From DYEP01 sp040755615 (GTDB lineage Bacteria > Bacillota > Sulfobacillia > DUSP01 > DYEP01), in contig JBFMAL010000005.1 in assembly GCA_040755615.1 (NCBI GenBank), forward strand, positions 26,815 to 90,814: a stretch of DNA of 64,000 nucleotides, given 5' to 3'. A model generated the notes under the pieces. The model was not told the origin of the DNA, did not search any database, and worked only from the letters and a program-made list of their open reading frames with translations. The stretch's first letter is position 1, and each line of letters starts with the position of its first letter. Shown piece by piece: positions 8,131 to 17,817 of this stretch. A program made the position numbers and the translations under genes.

Positions 8131-9357
8131 TCACCTGCTTGACGGCCTCACAGGTTGTGGCTTTGTGCCTGTCTTCTCTAAAGCGCGCTCTGGCAAATAG
8201 CTTTTTGCGTCCTCGATCAAATCCTGTGAGAAAAACAGGTCAAGACACGTCATGGCGAGGGCGCATCCCGCCTTGATCGTCGCTTGCTTCGCACGGTCGG
8301 CGGCTACTGCGTGCACGAACTCCTGAGTATGGGTGATTGTACCCTTTTCGGCGATGGCCACATAGGCATGGATAGCAGGCACCACTTGGCTGACGTTGCC
8401 CATGTCGGTTGAGCCGCCGAGCCTTGATGGGGAAAACTCGTGAAAACCCAATTCCCTCAGATTGGCCTCCATCAGGCGTTCAAGAACGGGGTTCGAGGCG
8501 ATGTTGTCAAACGGCAGCTCGTAGGGCGCGATCCTGAACGTGGCTCCTGAAACCAACGAAGCCGCCTGCACGCAATCTCGGAAACGCGCCACTGCGTGGT
8601 CTAGAGCCTGCCGTGTGGCAGCGCGCAGGTAAAACCGGGCCACGCACCTGTCCGGCACTACATTGGCAGCTTTGCCCCCTTCGGCAATTATACCGTGGAT
8701 GGATATGTCCTTAGGCAGGTGCTGGGACAGGGCGTTCACCCCCACGAATAGCTGTACCGCGGCCTGCAACGCGCTGATCCCCTTCTCCGGCGCTATGGCA
8801 GGGTTGACAGTGCGGCCGGAAAAGGTAACTTCCAGCGCATCTAGAGCCAGACTCTCGGCCCTAACCGCAGTCTCGTCACACGGGTGAAACATGAGCGCTG
8901 CATCGATCTCAGAGAACACGCCCCTATCCACCATGACCACCTTGGCGCCGTCCGTTTCCTCTGCGGGCGTTCCAATTACCACTGCGGTACCAGGCAGCTG
9001 GTCCCCTAAGGCGGACAGACCAAGTGCAGCTGCATAGGCGCCCGCAGCGATCAGGTTGTGACCGCAGGCGTGACCGATCTCAGGAAGTGCGTCATACTCA
9101 GCGAGCAACGCCACGCGCGGCCTGTCGGCGCCGCCCCTGTACTCCGCCAAGAACGCAGTGTCATACCCCGCCACGCCCATGTCCACGCGATAGCCCAACG
9201 ACTTAAGCCTCGTTGCGATCACCCGGGCGGACCTGTACTCCTGCTTGCCGATCTCCGGGTTTTCAAAAAGGTCCTGGGCCAGCTCCCAGATATCATCAGC
9301 GGACCTGGTGATGCGCTCACACACTGCGTTCTTTGCTGCCACAAGCGTGAAAGGCAA
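8131..9357 (-). CDS. M20-family amidohydrolase / peptidase
   Basis: A 408-residue zinc-dependent amidohydrolase of the M20 family, closest in style to the PM20D2/aminobenzoyl-glutamate hydrolase-like group. Visible elements are ENPEIGKQEYRSA, VALLAEYDALPEIGHACGHN (metal ligands and catalytic Asp/His), GTPAEETDGAK with the catalytic Glu pair, the dimerisation lid domain in the middle, and a terminal STDMGNVSQVVPAIH segment. The start is a TTG with GAGGGT upstream. Substrate is unknown; it probably cleaves a dipeptide or N-acyl amino acid. It is upstream of ridA and may share its transcript. Confidence 0.88.
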   Translation of the reverse strand: MPFTLVAAKNAVCERITRSADDIWELAQDLFENPEIGKQEYRSARVIATRLKSLGYRVDMGVAGYDTAFLAEYRGGADRPRVALLAEYDALPEIGHACGHNLIAAGAYAAALGLSALGDQLPGTAVVIGTPAEETDGAKVVMVDRGVFSEIDAALMFHPCDETAVRAESLALDALEVTFSGRTVNPAIAPEKGISALQAAVQLFVGVNALSQHLPKDISIHGIIAEGGKAANVVPDRCVARFYLRAATRQALDHAVARFRDCVQAASLVSGATFRIAPYELPFDNIASNPVLERLMEANLRELGFHEFSPSRLGGSTDMGNVSQVVPAIHAYVAIAEKGTITHTQEFVHAVAADRAKQATIKAGCALAMTCLDLFFSQDLIEDAKSYLPERALEKTGTKPQPVRPSSR

Positions 9358-9498
9358 ATACCCTCAACTCCGCGCAAGTAGATTATCTTTTGATCACTAC
9401 TCCTCTTTCGGCGAAAATCCTACCATTGCGAAAGGAAAAACAGCAAGGTTGGATGGGCCGTGCCTCCGGGAGCCGCATCCTCCCCCCCCCACCAAGAG

Positions 9499-9705
9499 CT
9501 ACGATCTGACGGTGGGCACCACGATCCACGCGTCATTTCCCAGACGGTACACATCCGCGCGGAGAAGTCTGCCCACTTCCATGGCCAACTTCTCGCGGGC
9601 GTCCGGGTCGTCCACGCGGAACGTAGGGACCCCGCCGTCCACCAGATCCACGTGCTTCGGGACCACCATGGCCAGTATGGACCTTTCTACAGCCTTGACC
9701 GACAT
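9499..9705 (-). CDS. Small partner protein of YIEGIA-family protein
   Basis: A 68-residue soluble protein starting MSVKAVERSILAMVVPKHVD, coded directly after the YIEGIA-family gene. ATG 9705 is preferred because GAGGTG lies six bases upstream; a GTG at 9714 would overlap the previous stop by four bases. Similar small proteins accompany YIEGIA genes in other spore formers, and I recall them being annotated as a capping-complex subunit for YIEGIA. That name is recollection; the tight coupling is visible. Confidence 0.65.
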   Translation of the reverse strand: MSVKAVERSILAMVVPKHVDLVDGGVPTFRVDDPDAREKLAMEVGRLLRADVYRLGNDAWIVVPTVRS

Positions 9706-9710
9706 ACAGT

Positions 9711-10595
9711 TCACCTCGCGAACACTTTCATTACAGAACTTTCTTTCTTGGAGGATTCAAGAAGCGGCACCAGTTCCACGGCTTTAACAAGCGCGTCCGG
9801 GTCTTTTTTCACGGGCACCAGGAAGACCACCACGGTACCTTTTCCAAAATCTCTCCGTGTGATGACGTACCGCCGGAGGCCGAGCGCTCTCGCCGCCTCC
9901 GCTGCCAGGGCCTGCCTCTGCCCATAATTAGCGATGGCCACCTCGTACTCTGGCCTTTTGGGGGTTACCAGCACCGCTATGCCTTCTCTTTCAATGAAAT
10001 CCCGGGCCCTGGCCGGACCCACGTTCATGAGCCAGATGTCCCCTGCGTAAAGGTCCGACCCATCAAAGCGGATCTTCACCGGCGAAACAGAGGCAATATC
10101 CCCCACTACCTTGCCGCGCGAGACGTACGCCAACACCAAAAAGGTTGCAAACCCCAGGGCGGCAGCAGCCGTCATCCTGACTAAATCGTTGGGGATGCGT
10201 GCCACCTGGGCAGTGGAGGTAGTGATGAGTCCGACCAGCATGGCCAGATAGTTGCGAGACTCGAACGTCTTGGCTATACCATCAATATATGCGGCACCAC
10301 GTGGGACAAACTCTGTCGCCTCAAGATCATGGAGGCTTGTGCGCTCCATCTGCCTGATCCCCCGAAACTGCTGCATGGCCATGGCAAGAAAGGTCACGGC
10401 AATGAAGTTGCGGGTTAACAGCGCGGGGAGAGCGACCGCACCCAGCGCAGAGGCGATAAACCCTGTCCAGGTCTGGATCAAGAGCCCGTTCGGATAAGAC
10501 GGGTACTGCCGGTAATCCTGCCGGAGCAAGAGCACGCGTGCGAGCGTACCCATGGCGGTGCCGATGACGATGTTCAAAAACAGCGCATCTACCAC
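9711..10595 (-). CDS. YIEGIA-family membrane protein
   Basis: A 294-residue protein with several membrane segments in its first ~160 residues and the signature YIDGIA inside RGAAYIDGIAKTFESRNYLAML, matching the YIEGIA family of endospore formers. The C-terminal half is soluble, with a probable regulatory fold (residues 165-290). The start is GTG with GGAGGTG five bases before it. The role of the family is unknown; its distribution in spore formers suggests a spore-related function. It is transcribed away from the phosphoesterase gene at 10661, leaving a 65-base divergent promoter region. Confidence 0.82.
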   Translation of the reverse strand: MVDALFLNIVIGTAMGTLARVLLLRQDYRQYPSYPNGLLIQTWTGFIASALGAVALPALLTRNFIAVTFLAMAMQQFRGIRQMERTSLHDLEATEFVPRGAAYIDGIAKTFESRNYLAMLVGLITTSTAQVARIPNDLVRMTAAAALGFATFLVLAYVSRGKVVGDIASVSPVKIRFDGSDLYAGDIWLMNVGPARARDFIEREGIAVLVTPKRPEYEVAIANYGQRQALAAEAARALGLRRYVITRRDFGKGTVVVFLVPVKKDPDALVKAVELVPLLESSKKESSVMKVFAR

Positions 10596-10660
10596 AAAGA
10601 CACCTCCGTGCTCTAGTATTGCCCTGATCAGGGCAAACTAGATCTCCCGGAGGTATCCGC

Positions 10661-12055
10661 ATGCGACTTGGCTTCGGCAGGAACGAAACCCTTGTCTACA
10701 TCCTGTTCTCCCTCGTGGGCATGTTCGCGCTAGTGTCGCTCGGAAGCGCTAGCAGCTACTACATCGATGCCTTCCAAGTTGGCCTCTCGCTCCGCATCTT
10801 TGACCGGGGTCAGACAGAGGTCGTGATACCGCCTGTGGGACGGATACGCGCCATTACCCACAGGACCCCCCTCGAACTCATAATCACCCTGGAAAACGTA
10901 GATCCAAACCTCCTGGCGGAAGCGGTCGCAGAGGCAGGCGACAGGGAGGCCCTGGTGCAGAAGGTGAGCCGGGGACTCCGCCGGATTGTCAGTTGGTTCA
11001 TGTTGCGCGTACTGCTTTTGTCCGCTATCGGAGGGGGAATGGGGGTGCGGCTGCTCGGCGTCACCAAGAGACGAAGCCTTATCTTCGGCGTGCTGGTAGC
11101 ATCATTCGCCATGGGAAGCCTCCTTTTGCTTTCGTGGGTAACATACGATATCAAGGGGTTTTCCAATCCCCAGTACTTCGGTATGCTGGAGGCCGCGCCG
11201 TGGATGACCGGCCTCCTTGAAGAAAGCGTGGTGAGAATAGACCAGCTGGGCGGAAAGCTCGCAATGCTTGCGGAGAACCTCTCCATGCTGTTCGGCGCCA
11301 TCGACAGGCTCGAGCCCCTCGGCAGGGTGAGGGCGGACACGCGTATACTCCTGGTCTCGGACATCCACAACAACCCGGCTGCCATGGATTTTATACAGCG
11401 GGCGGTCGAGGTGTTCGACATATCCTTCATTATCGACGCAGGGGATCTTACCGACTGGGGAACTGCCATCGAAGCGTCAATCACCAGGCGCATCGAGGAT
11501 TTCGGGGTACCCTACTTGATCGCTCCCGGCAACCACGAAGCGCCTGACATCATCAGGCACCTCCGAAACGTAAGGAACGTGATCGTACTTGATGGGCAGC
11601 TCGAGCGTGTGAGCGGCATTTCCGTGCTAGGCGTTGCAGATGACGGAGCAGACACCTCCCTGGCCACCGTCTCCGATGCGGGCATTGCCAGACAGCGCGC
11701 CGCTGCGAAGAAGGCCCTTGCCGAAAGCGCGGTGCCCCCCATGATACTGGTCATACACAATATAGTGCTGGGCAGGGAGTTCATCGGCATGGTACCCGTG
11801 GTAGTCTCAGGACACTCCCATTCTTTCGGGATTGAGCGCGGTGAGCGCGGTATCCTGATCAACCCGGGAACAACGGGGGCTGCGGGACTGCGCGGAATCA
11901 CCGTCCCCCGCGAAGTCCCGTACAGCATGGCTATACTTCACATTCGGGAGTGGCGTCCCATCGCGGTAGACACGATTCACGTCTACAACGTGAAGTCCAC
12001 ATTTACCCTCCAGCGAACGCTCGTGGAAGATATTTTTGATACCCCCGGCTGGTAG
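10661..12055 (+). CDS. Membrane-anchored metallophosphoesterase
   Basis: A 464-residue protein with an N-terminal membrane segment (residues 10-32), a region facing outward, two further segments (about 110-170), then a calcineurin-like phosphoesterase domain from about residue 225. Metal-binding motifs appear in order: LLVSDIHNN (DxH), IIDAGDLTDWG (GD), IAPGNHEAPD (GNHE), LVIHN and VSGHSHSFG. The substrate is unknown; the membrane part suggests action at the membrane or on a lipid or envelope component. GGAGGTATCCGC precedes the ATG. An inverted repeat GGGTCAAGG / CCTTGACCC follows the stop (12056-12116) and may end the transcript. Confidence 0.85.
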   Translation: MRLGFGRNETLVYILFSLVGMFALVSLGSASSYYIDAFQVGLSLRIFDRGQTEVVIPPVGRIRAITHRTPLELIITLENVDPNLLAEAVAEAGDREALVQKVSRGLRRIVSWFMLRVLLLSAIGGGMGVRLLGVTKRRSLIFGVLVASFAMGSLLLLSWVTYDIKGFSNPQYFGMLEAAPWMTGLLEESVVRIDQLGGKLAMLAENLSMLFGAIDRLEPLGRVRADTRILLVSDIHNNPAAMDFIQRAVEVFDISFIIDAGDLTDWGTAIEASITRRIEDFGVPYLIAPGNHEAPDIIRHLRNVRNVIVLDGQLERVSGISVLGVADDGADTSLATVSDAGIARQRAAAKKALAESAVPPMILVIHNIVLGREFIGMVPVVVSGHSHSFGIERGERGILINPGTTGAAGLRGITVPREVPYSMAILHIREWRPIAVDTIHVYNVKSTFTLQRTLVEDIFDTPGW

Positions 12056-12186
12056 GGTCAAGGTTCTCACCAGTTTTGCCTTCTTTGCGGCTTGCGGCGT
12101 GCCTTCCTTGACCCAACCCCCAAATTGCATTACAATTCAAGCAACGGGTATCTAATCTATGGATCCGAAAGGGCGACTTCTATTGA

Positions 12187-13599
12187 GGGAGTGGCATCGC
12201 CGCAGTGGTCGGCGTCCAGTCCGGACCAGGGCTGGCGGCAAAAGTCTTGGATACACTGACTCACAGGGGACCAAAGATGAAGAGGCTTTGCCATCTCCCG
12301 AAGGTCGAGGCGGGATTCGTCGGCCTATCTTCAGACGGGACGGAAGAGACGGCAACGATCGGTAGTTATTCAGTCTTTGTGGACGGACGCATTTACCGAT
12401 TCGCGGGAAACGAGCAGGTGCGCGTTTTTCCCGAAGAACTGCACGCGAAAAGGCCGTGTTTGATCTCTTTGGTAACTTCGCCTTCATGATCATGTGGGAT
12501 GAAGGCATTCTCCTCGCTAGGGATCCCTTCGGACTGAAACCCCTGTATTGGGGTGAGTCAGGAAGCACGAGGTATTCCAGTTCGGAGATCAAGGGGCTCG
12601 TCCCGCTCACCGAACAGATCCACGTGTTCCCTCCCGGGCACTACTGGTACGCAGGCAAGTTCCACAAGTACTTCACTCCCCGTTACGCCGAGTCGGAGAA
12701 CCGGAACGTGGAAGCTGCCATCTCCCGGCTCAGACGGCTGTTGCAACAGTCCTTTGAACGTCGGTACAGAAAGGCATCAGGCGTTCTTTTAAGCGGCGGG
12801 CTTGACTCAAGTGTCGTCGCAGTGCTGGCCGCCCACCATGGTCTTCCCACCTTCGCAGTAGGTAACACGGGTTGCCCCGACCTCCGGTGCGCGAGAGAAG
12901 TAGCATCTTGGGCTGGAACATTACGAGCACGTCTTCTTTGAGGATGAGCTCGTGGAGATATTGCCGGAAGTCATCTATTACCTCGAGTCGTTCGACTCGT
13001 ACATGGTCAGAAGCGCTCTCGCCAATTACCTGGTAGCCCGGATGGCTGCACGCTTCGGCTGCGAGGCAGTGTTCTGTGGCAAGGGGTCCGATGAACTGTT
13101 CGGCGGGTACGCTTACCTGAAGAAGTTTGAATCAGGAGAAGAACTCAAAGCGGAGCTCTTAGACCTCACCATGTCAGGTCATTCTGGCGGTTTTCAGAGG
13201 GTGGATCGGATGACCGCGGCCCACTCCCTTGAGGTGGAAATGCCTTTCATGGACGAGGAGGTTGTGCGGTTTGCCTTCTCCATTCCCGGGTCCTGGAAGA
13301 TTCACGGACAGGATAAGGCAGAAAAATGGATTCTGCGCCGCACATTTGAAAAAGATCTGCCCGCCTCCATCACCTGGAGAAAGAAACAAAAGTTCTACCA
13401 GGGCTCTGACACCGGCACGGTGATGAAGGCCTTTGCGGAAAAGTGCGTCTCAGACCGGGAGCTCACAAGGGAGCAACGGAGATATAACAGACAATTTGCC
13501 TCGAAGGAAGAGCTGCTATACTACAGGATCTTCGCCGAATACTTCCCGCACGCATCCTGCGAGGATACGGTAGGCCACACCCGAACGATCATGGCCTGA
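12187..13599 (+). pseudogene. Asparagine synthase-like amidotransferase, two frameshifts
   Basis: The three consecutive frames together rebuild an AsnB-like protein. Frame 1 (12187 to about 12450) gives SGIAAVVGVQSG...THRGP, a class II glutamine amidotransferase domain whose usual Met-Cys start is missing. Frame 2 (about 12450-12895) begins AVFDLFGNFAFMIMWDE and includes LLSGGLDSSVVA, the ATP-pyrophosphatase P-loop. Frame 3 (about 12897-13599) continues LGLEHYEHVFFE, then GKGSDELFGGY. Single-base changes near 12450 and 12895 break the gene. With the nucleophilic Cys also absent, this looks decayed, unless the breaks are assembly errors. Confidence 0.78.
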
Positions 13600-13614
13600 A
13601 AGACTCCACAGAAA

Positions 13615-13650
13615 GGGACGGGTTACCCGAATGTGGCCGTACCCCGTCCC
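13615..13650. terminator. Hairpin between asparagine synthase-like remnant and PPIase gene
   Basis: Inverted repeat GGGACGGG / CCCGTCCC with a 20-base loop between two convergent genes. It lies 16 bases after the stop of the asparagine synthase-like frame. Confidence 0.55.
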
Positions 13651-13745
13651 TCCATTGTGCAGCAAGGCGGAAAAGCAAGGGAATTTCACATGTGCCAGTT
13701 GAGAAGAACACCCGGGCATAACCCAGGTGTTGCATTTCAAAGAAA

Positions 13746-14672
13746 CTATTGCCTTGATGTGTACTCGATCTTCGCTGCCGCTCTCAGGTCCTGCATCCAG
13801 CTGGAGGCCAGGTCCGATACCTGCGAGTCCATATACGAGTCCAGCACCTGGTCGCGCACCTCTTCAAAGCTCGGGTTAAAGGGGGCCTTCCTGTCCATTG
13901 CCTGGATTATGTGCCAGCCGTACACCGTCTGTACTGGTTCGGAGATCTCTCTTATCTCCAGTGCAAACGCGACCGCGGAAAACGCCGGATCCATGTCCTC
14001 GTACTCGAAGTAGTCGAGGTCGCCGCCTCGCGCGGCAGACCACGAGTCAAGGGAGAGCTCGTCAGCCAGGTCGGCGAAGTCCTCGCCGGCGGCGAGTCTT
14101 CGCTTCGCCTCTTTGGCTTCTTCCTCGGTGGCAACCAGGATGTGTCTTGCTCTTACCTGTTCACCGTGGGCAAACAGGTGCTTGTTGTCCTCAAAGTACG
14201 CTCTGAGCTGTTCTTCAGTAGGCTTGATGTCCAGGGCAATGATCTTTCTGGCCAAAAGGTCCGTCCGGAAGTGGGTTTTCAAATCATCTTCAGTCATACC
14301 ATACATGGCCAGAGTATAGTGGTACTCGGCTTCCGACGAGAAGTTCCTCTTTACCCTGTCAATTTCCTTGGCAATTTCCTCATCGCTCACTGACACACCG
14401 CGCTTCTTCGCTTCCTGCATAACCAGCCTGTCTGAAATGAGTTCCTCAAGTGTGTCCCGTCCGATCTTGGCGTACATCAGCTTGTAGAGCTCATCACGCG
14501 TGATCTTCTCCCCGTTCACAACAGCGACCACATCTGACTGGCTGTTCAGTAAGAAGGCAATGGAAGTGATGACAATGCCCGCGATGATCACTGATGCGAC
14601 GGCTATGACATGAGGTCTTATCTCCCTCTTCCTTATCTTCTTTTGTTCCAAGTCGCTCCCTCCGATTCTCAT
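13746..14672 (-). CDS. Membrane-anchored SurA/PrsA-type peptidyl-prolyl isomerase
   Basis: A parvulin-type foldase acting outside the membrane. After a basic N-terminus there is one membrane segment (about residues 22-45), then a SurA N-like helical domain with VNGEKITRDELYKLMYAK, and a PpiC domain with RARHILVATEEEAKEAKRRL, DFADLADELSLD, GGDLDYFE and YGWHIIQAMD. ATG 14672 has AGGGG at good spacing; an in-frame TTG at 14651 with GGAGGGAGCGAC upstream is an equally good start. Inverted repeats at 14696-14721 may be part of its control region. It probably assists folding of secreted proteins. Confidence 0.88.
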   Translation of the reverse strand: MRIGGSDLEQKKIRKREIRPHVIAVASVIIAGIVITSIAFLLNSQSDVVAVVNGEKITRDELYKLMYAKIGRDTLEELISDRLVMQEAKKRGVSVSDEEIAKEIDRVKRNFSSEAEYHYTLAMYGMTEDDLKTHFRTDLLARKIIALDIKPTEEQLRAYFEDNKHLFAHGEQVRARHILVATEEEAKEAKRRLAAGEDFADLADELSLDSWSAARGGDLDYFEYEDMDPAFSAVAFALEIREISEPVQTVYGWHIIQAMDRKAPFNPSFEEVRDQVLDSYMDSQVSDLASSWMQDLRAAAKIEYTSRQ

Positions 14673-15048
14673 AGTTTGTCCCCTGTCAATACCATACACG
14701 AAAAAACTGTTTTCGTCGTGTCCAAACTTTAAACTTTTCAAAAACAGTTTCTAGAAAAGCTCCCTTGTATTTGAATATCTGTATAATCTCATTACTTACG
14801 CAGCTAGTATACGGTCGACATCACTTCCCCTGGATGCACCACTGCGTCAAATAGGATTCAATCAGAGGCGGTATTGAAAGGCAGGCCGGCACTCCTTCCG
14901 TGCTATTTGCATAATATCTAATGATTAATGCCCCGAAAGTCAGGCGACGGCAGATCCAGGTGTATCTTCTCTGTCAGGGCAGGGAAAACCTGCTCGACAG
15001 GCAAGCCTGGTGCGACCGAACATATAAAGCCCCCTAGGTGTGAGAGAA
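14673..15048. other. Divergent intergenic region between PPIase gene and galU
   Basis: No gene seen. A hairpin-forming repeat ACACGA...TCGTGT (14696-14721) lies just upstream of the PPIase start. A TGTATAAT element near 14781-14788 could be an extended -10 box for galU, but no matching -35 is clear. The reading frame 14928-15281 is a shadow of galU. Confidence 0.4.
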
Positions 15049-15954
15049 ATGAGAGTGGACAAGGCAGTAATACCTGTCGCGGGCCTCGGTACGAGGTTTT
15101 TGCCCGTTACGAAGGCACAGCCCAAGGAGATGCTCCCCATCGTGGATACTCCCATTATCCAATATGTGGTCGAGGAAGCGGTCGCGTCAGGCATCACCGA
15201 CATCCTGTTTGTCACCGGGCGGGGAAAACGCGCCATCGAGGACCATTTCGACCGCTCGGTGGAACTCGAATACTTCCTTAAACAGACAGGAAAACAAAAG
15301 ATGGCCAAGGCGCTGAGAGATATCTCAAATTTGGCGGATGTCCACTTTATTCGCCAGAAGGAACCGCTCGGGCTGGGCCATGCGGTGCTTTTGGCAAGGC
15401 ACCACGTGGGGAATGAGCCCTTTGCAGTGCTCCTCGGAGATGAGATCTTCTGTGGCCAGACTCCCTGCCTCGCCCAGATGGTGGCGGTTTTCAAGAGCTC
15501 GGGCCACCCGGTGGTGGCGGCCCAGCGCGTGACTAGGCAAGAAGTATCAAACTACGGGGTCATCGACGCCCGCCCGCTTTCTGACCTCTTGTTTGAAGTG
15601 CAAGACCTGGTGGAGAAGCCGCCCCTGCACGATGCGCCGTCGGACCTCGCCGTCGCGGGCAGGTACGTGCTCACCCCCGACATCTTCCCCCTGCTTGCTG
15701 CTACACGCCCTGGTTCGGGCGGGGAAATCCAGCTCACCGATGCGCTCAGGCAGCTGACGCGGAAGCGGTCTGTCTACGCACTGATTCCAAATGCCGAACG
15801 ATACGACGTGGGCCACCTCCTTGGATTCATAAAAGCCAACATCCTTTTTGCAGTTAGACGAAAGGACATAGGCCCGGAGGTCATAAAGTTCCTGCGCGAC
15901 CTGCTCGAGGGCGACAGCCGAGAAAGCGGGGCTACCCGAGGGCAGACAGTATAA
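15049..15954 (+). CDS. galU: UTP--glucose-1-phosphate uridylyltransferase
   Basis: Makes UDP-glucose for cell-envelope polysaccharides. The 301-residue protein has the GalU nucleotidyltransferase signature AVIPVAGLGTRFLPVTKAQP followed by KEMLPIVDTPIIQYVVEEA, then FVTGRGKRAIEDHFD, LGLGHAVLLA, VLLGDEIF and VEKPP, with the UTP-binding and catalytic Lys/Asp residues in place. ATG 15049 is preferred over GTG 15040 because AGGTG lies eight bases upstream of it. Its 3' end overlaps by 23 bases the end of the convergent DUF401 gene. Confidence 0.95.
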   Translation: MRVDKAVIPVAGLGTRFLPVTKAQPKEMLPIVDTPIIQYVVEEAVASGITDILFVTGRGKRAIEDHFDRSVELEYFLKQTGKQKMAKALRDISNLADVHFIRQKEPLGLGHAVLLARHHVGNEPFAVLLGDEIFCGQTPCLAQMVAVFKSSGHPVVAAQRVTRQEVSNYGVIDARPLSDLLFEVQDLVEKPPLHDAPSDLAVAGRYVLTPDIFPLLAATRPGSGGEIQLTDALRQLTRKRSVYALIPNAERYDVGHLLGFIKANILFAVRRKDIGPEVIKFLRDLLEGDSRESGATRGQTV

Positions 15955-17164
15955 GTACCATTAAAGTGGCGGCTCCCACCATGGAAAGCACGGGCGCCGC
16001 CACGCGCTTGAGGAGTTTCCCCATGGACACGTCATAATAGTCCCTTGTCAGGACATAGCAGAGGTGTACCGGCGAGAGCAAATATCCCGCGATGGAGCAC
16101 ACGAATACCAGGGCGTAGTATGCGACACGCAGAGTAAGCGTATCAAGCACGGGCCCAAACACCGCGAACGCGATGCCCACGCCCGGATAGTTGGTGCCGG
16201 TCAGAAGCCCCGCTGCGAAGGGTATAATCACCGCCAGTGCGATGATAGGAAACCCCGCGCTCGTCATGGTGTTTGCTACCAGTTCCACCGACCCCGAATG
16301 AATTACATAACCTTTTAGGATCATTACACCCGCTATGGTCAGCGCCAGCTTAAAGTCAACGTGGTAGACCAGTTCCCTTATGAATGCAGCCGGAGGTTGT
16401 CCCCTGAACGCGCGTCGGAGAAAATAACCGGCGGTAGCGACGCCCGCTCCAGCTGCCAGCAAGAATTCGAGCCTCAATACATAATAGGTGAAAACGATGG
16501 CCAGTATGGGGGAGCAGTCTGCGGCGAAGGCGGCGAGAAGCCTCCAGGAAAGCCGCCCCTCCTGAGAAAGCGCCCTCGTTGAGCCCCTGAAACATACCGC
16601 TGCAGCGACAGCAGCCCCCACGATGGTAGGCCAGACCGAGTATCGTATGAGTTCGCCCGCGGTAAGCCCGGACAGATCGGCGACCAAGATGAACAGCGGG
16701 TGCAGCGGGTAGACAAAGTACCAAAAATGCCTGAAAAGGAGGTTTGCCGCTGCCATGCTGAGTTTGTTCATACCCGCCCTCTCACCCGAGCGCTCGACCA
16801 TGGGAGCGGACATGATCGCCCCGCCCGGTACGGTCAGCATTCCGACGACCATTGGGAGCACCGCCGTCAGCACCCGGGGATCGCGTATGATGAACGTAAG
16901 GTCGCTCACCATCCTGTCCAAAAGCCCCGACCTCTTCATCATATACCCAAGAAGGTGGATCGCACACACCGATGCGGCCAGCCTGATGGTAGATGGATCC
17001 AGCGCGCTCGCGTACGCAACCCTGATAATATCCGGTACACTCATGCCAGCCGTAACCGCAATGACCACCCCTCCGGCCACAAGGCTCGCGCCCAGGTTGA
17101 ACCGCCTGGAGCTGAGCCCCAGTATCACCGCGAACGAACACAAAAGGCCTGCAGTCTGTATCAC
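15932..17164 (-). CDS. DUF401-family membrane transporter-like protein
   Basis: A 410-residue polytopic membrane protein with about ten hydrophobic segments. MLTVPGGAIMSAPMVERSGERAGM and FRHFWYFVYPLHP are the conserved loops of the DUF401 family, which is related to anion/gluconate-type permeases; its substrate is unknown. It is the last gene of a three-gene minus-strand operon: its ATG overlaps the stop of the spermidine synthase-like gene by four bases, implying coupled translation and a joint role. Confidence 0.83.
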   Translation of the reverse strand: MIQTAGLLCSFAVILGLSSRRFNLGASLVAGGVVIAVTAGMSVPDIIRVAYASALDPSTIRLAASVCAIHLLGYMMKRSGLLDRMVSDLTFIIRDPRVLTAVLPMVVGMLTVPGGAIMSAPMVERSGERAGMNKLSMAAANLLFRHFWYFVYPLHPLFILVADLSGLTAGELIRYSVWPTIVGAAVAAAVCFRGSTRALSQEGRLSWRLLAAFAADCSPILAIVFTYYVLRLEFLLAAGAGVATAGYFLRRAFRGQPPAAFIRELVYHVDFKLALTIAGVMILKGYVIHSGSVELVANTMTSAGFPIIALAVIIPFAAGLLTGTNYPGVGIAFAVFGPVLDTLTLRVAYYALVFVCSIAGYLLSPVHLCYVLTRDYYDVSMGKLLKRVAAPVLSMVGAATLMVLILSALG

Positions 17165-17817
17165 GAGTCCACCTCCAGTCGGGCGCCTTTCGCCGGTGAT
17201 CTGGCCAGGTACAGCCAGTTGTCATCGACCTCCAGCGCACGGACGTCGGGAAATACGTCTTGAAGCCTCTGAAGAAAGCCTGGGGAATGGCAGATGCTCC
17301 AGATTGACACCGCACCGCCAGGAGCGAGCGCGGATTTCATCGCGTAAAACCCCTCCCGCCCGTACAGCCACGCGTTGCCCTTCGTGCAAAGCCAGTCAGA
17401 ACCGTTATCCGTGTCGCATACAATGGCATCATACAAATACGGGCATTCCCGTATGTAGTATCCAAAATCACCGATCACCAGCTCTACGCGGCGCGAGATC
17501 AGGCAGTTACCGTTCTTGCGGGAGAAGTAAGTGCGGTTCCACCTGGCAACAGAAGCTGAGATCTCGACCACTATCACCTTTTCCACGGTGGGCCATCTCA
17601 GCGCTTCCTGCGTCGAGTAGCCCACGCCCAGCCCGCCTATAAGCACAGACCGGGGTGTTTCAAGCAGCGACAGCACAGCGCGTACCAGCACCCGCTCTGA
17701 AGCACCTCCGTACGTGGCCATGAGGAAGAGGCCGTTTCCGATGATCTCGTAGTGATGCCCGGCCCTCCCCAGTACCACCTCGAGCCCGTTTTCCACGCAG
17801 CGCTCGACCGCGCTCAA
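17161..17817 (-). CDS. Spermidine synthase-like methyltransferase-fold protein
   Basis: A 218-residue protein with the aminopropyltransferase Rossmann core: SVLIGGLGVGYSTQEAL (nucleotide loop), VEKVIVVEISASVARWNRT, VELVIGDFGYYI, YDAIVCDTDNGSDWL and LAPGGAVSIWS. It lacks the full N-terminal beta domain of SpeE, so it may use a different substrate or be regulatory. It overlaps both neighbours by four bases. A true SpeE is encoded separately at 36045-36887, so this paralogue probably has another function. Confidence 0.75.
   Translation of the reverse strand: MSAVERCVENGLEVVLGRAGHHYEIIGNGLFLMATYGGASERVLVRAVLSLLETPRSVLIGGLGVGYSTQEALRWPTVEKVIVVEISASVARWNRTYFSRKNGNCLISRRVELVIGDFGYYIRECPYLYDAIVCDTDNGSDWLCTKGNAWLYGREGFYAMKSALAPGGAVSIWSICHSPGFLQRLQDVFPDVRALEVDDNWLYLARSPAKGARLEVDS

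Noticed and set aside
9478..9492. Run of ten C bases near 9481-9490 as a phase-variation tract
   Set aside because: It lies between genes, after the stop of the small YIEGIA partner on that strand, so slippage would change no protein.
12900..12955. Stop inside the asparagine synthase-like gene as a recoded codon
   Set aside because: The next homologous stretch (LGLEHYEHVFFE) is in another frame, so it is an indel.
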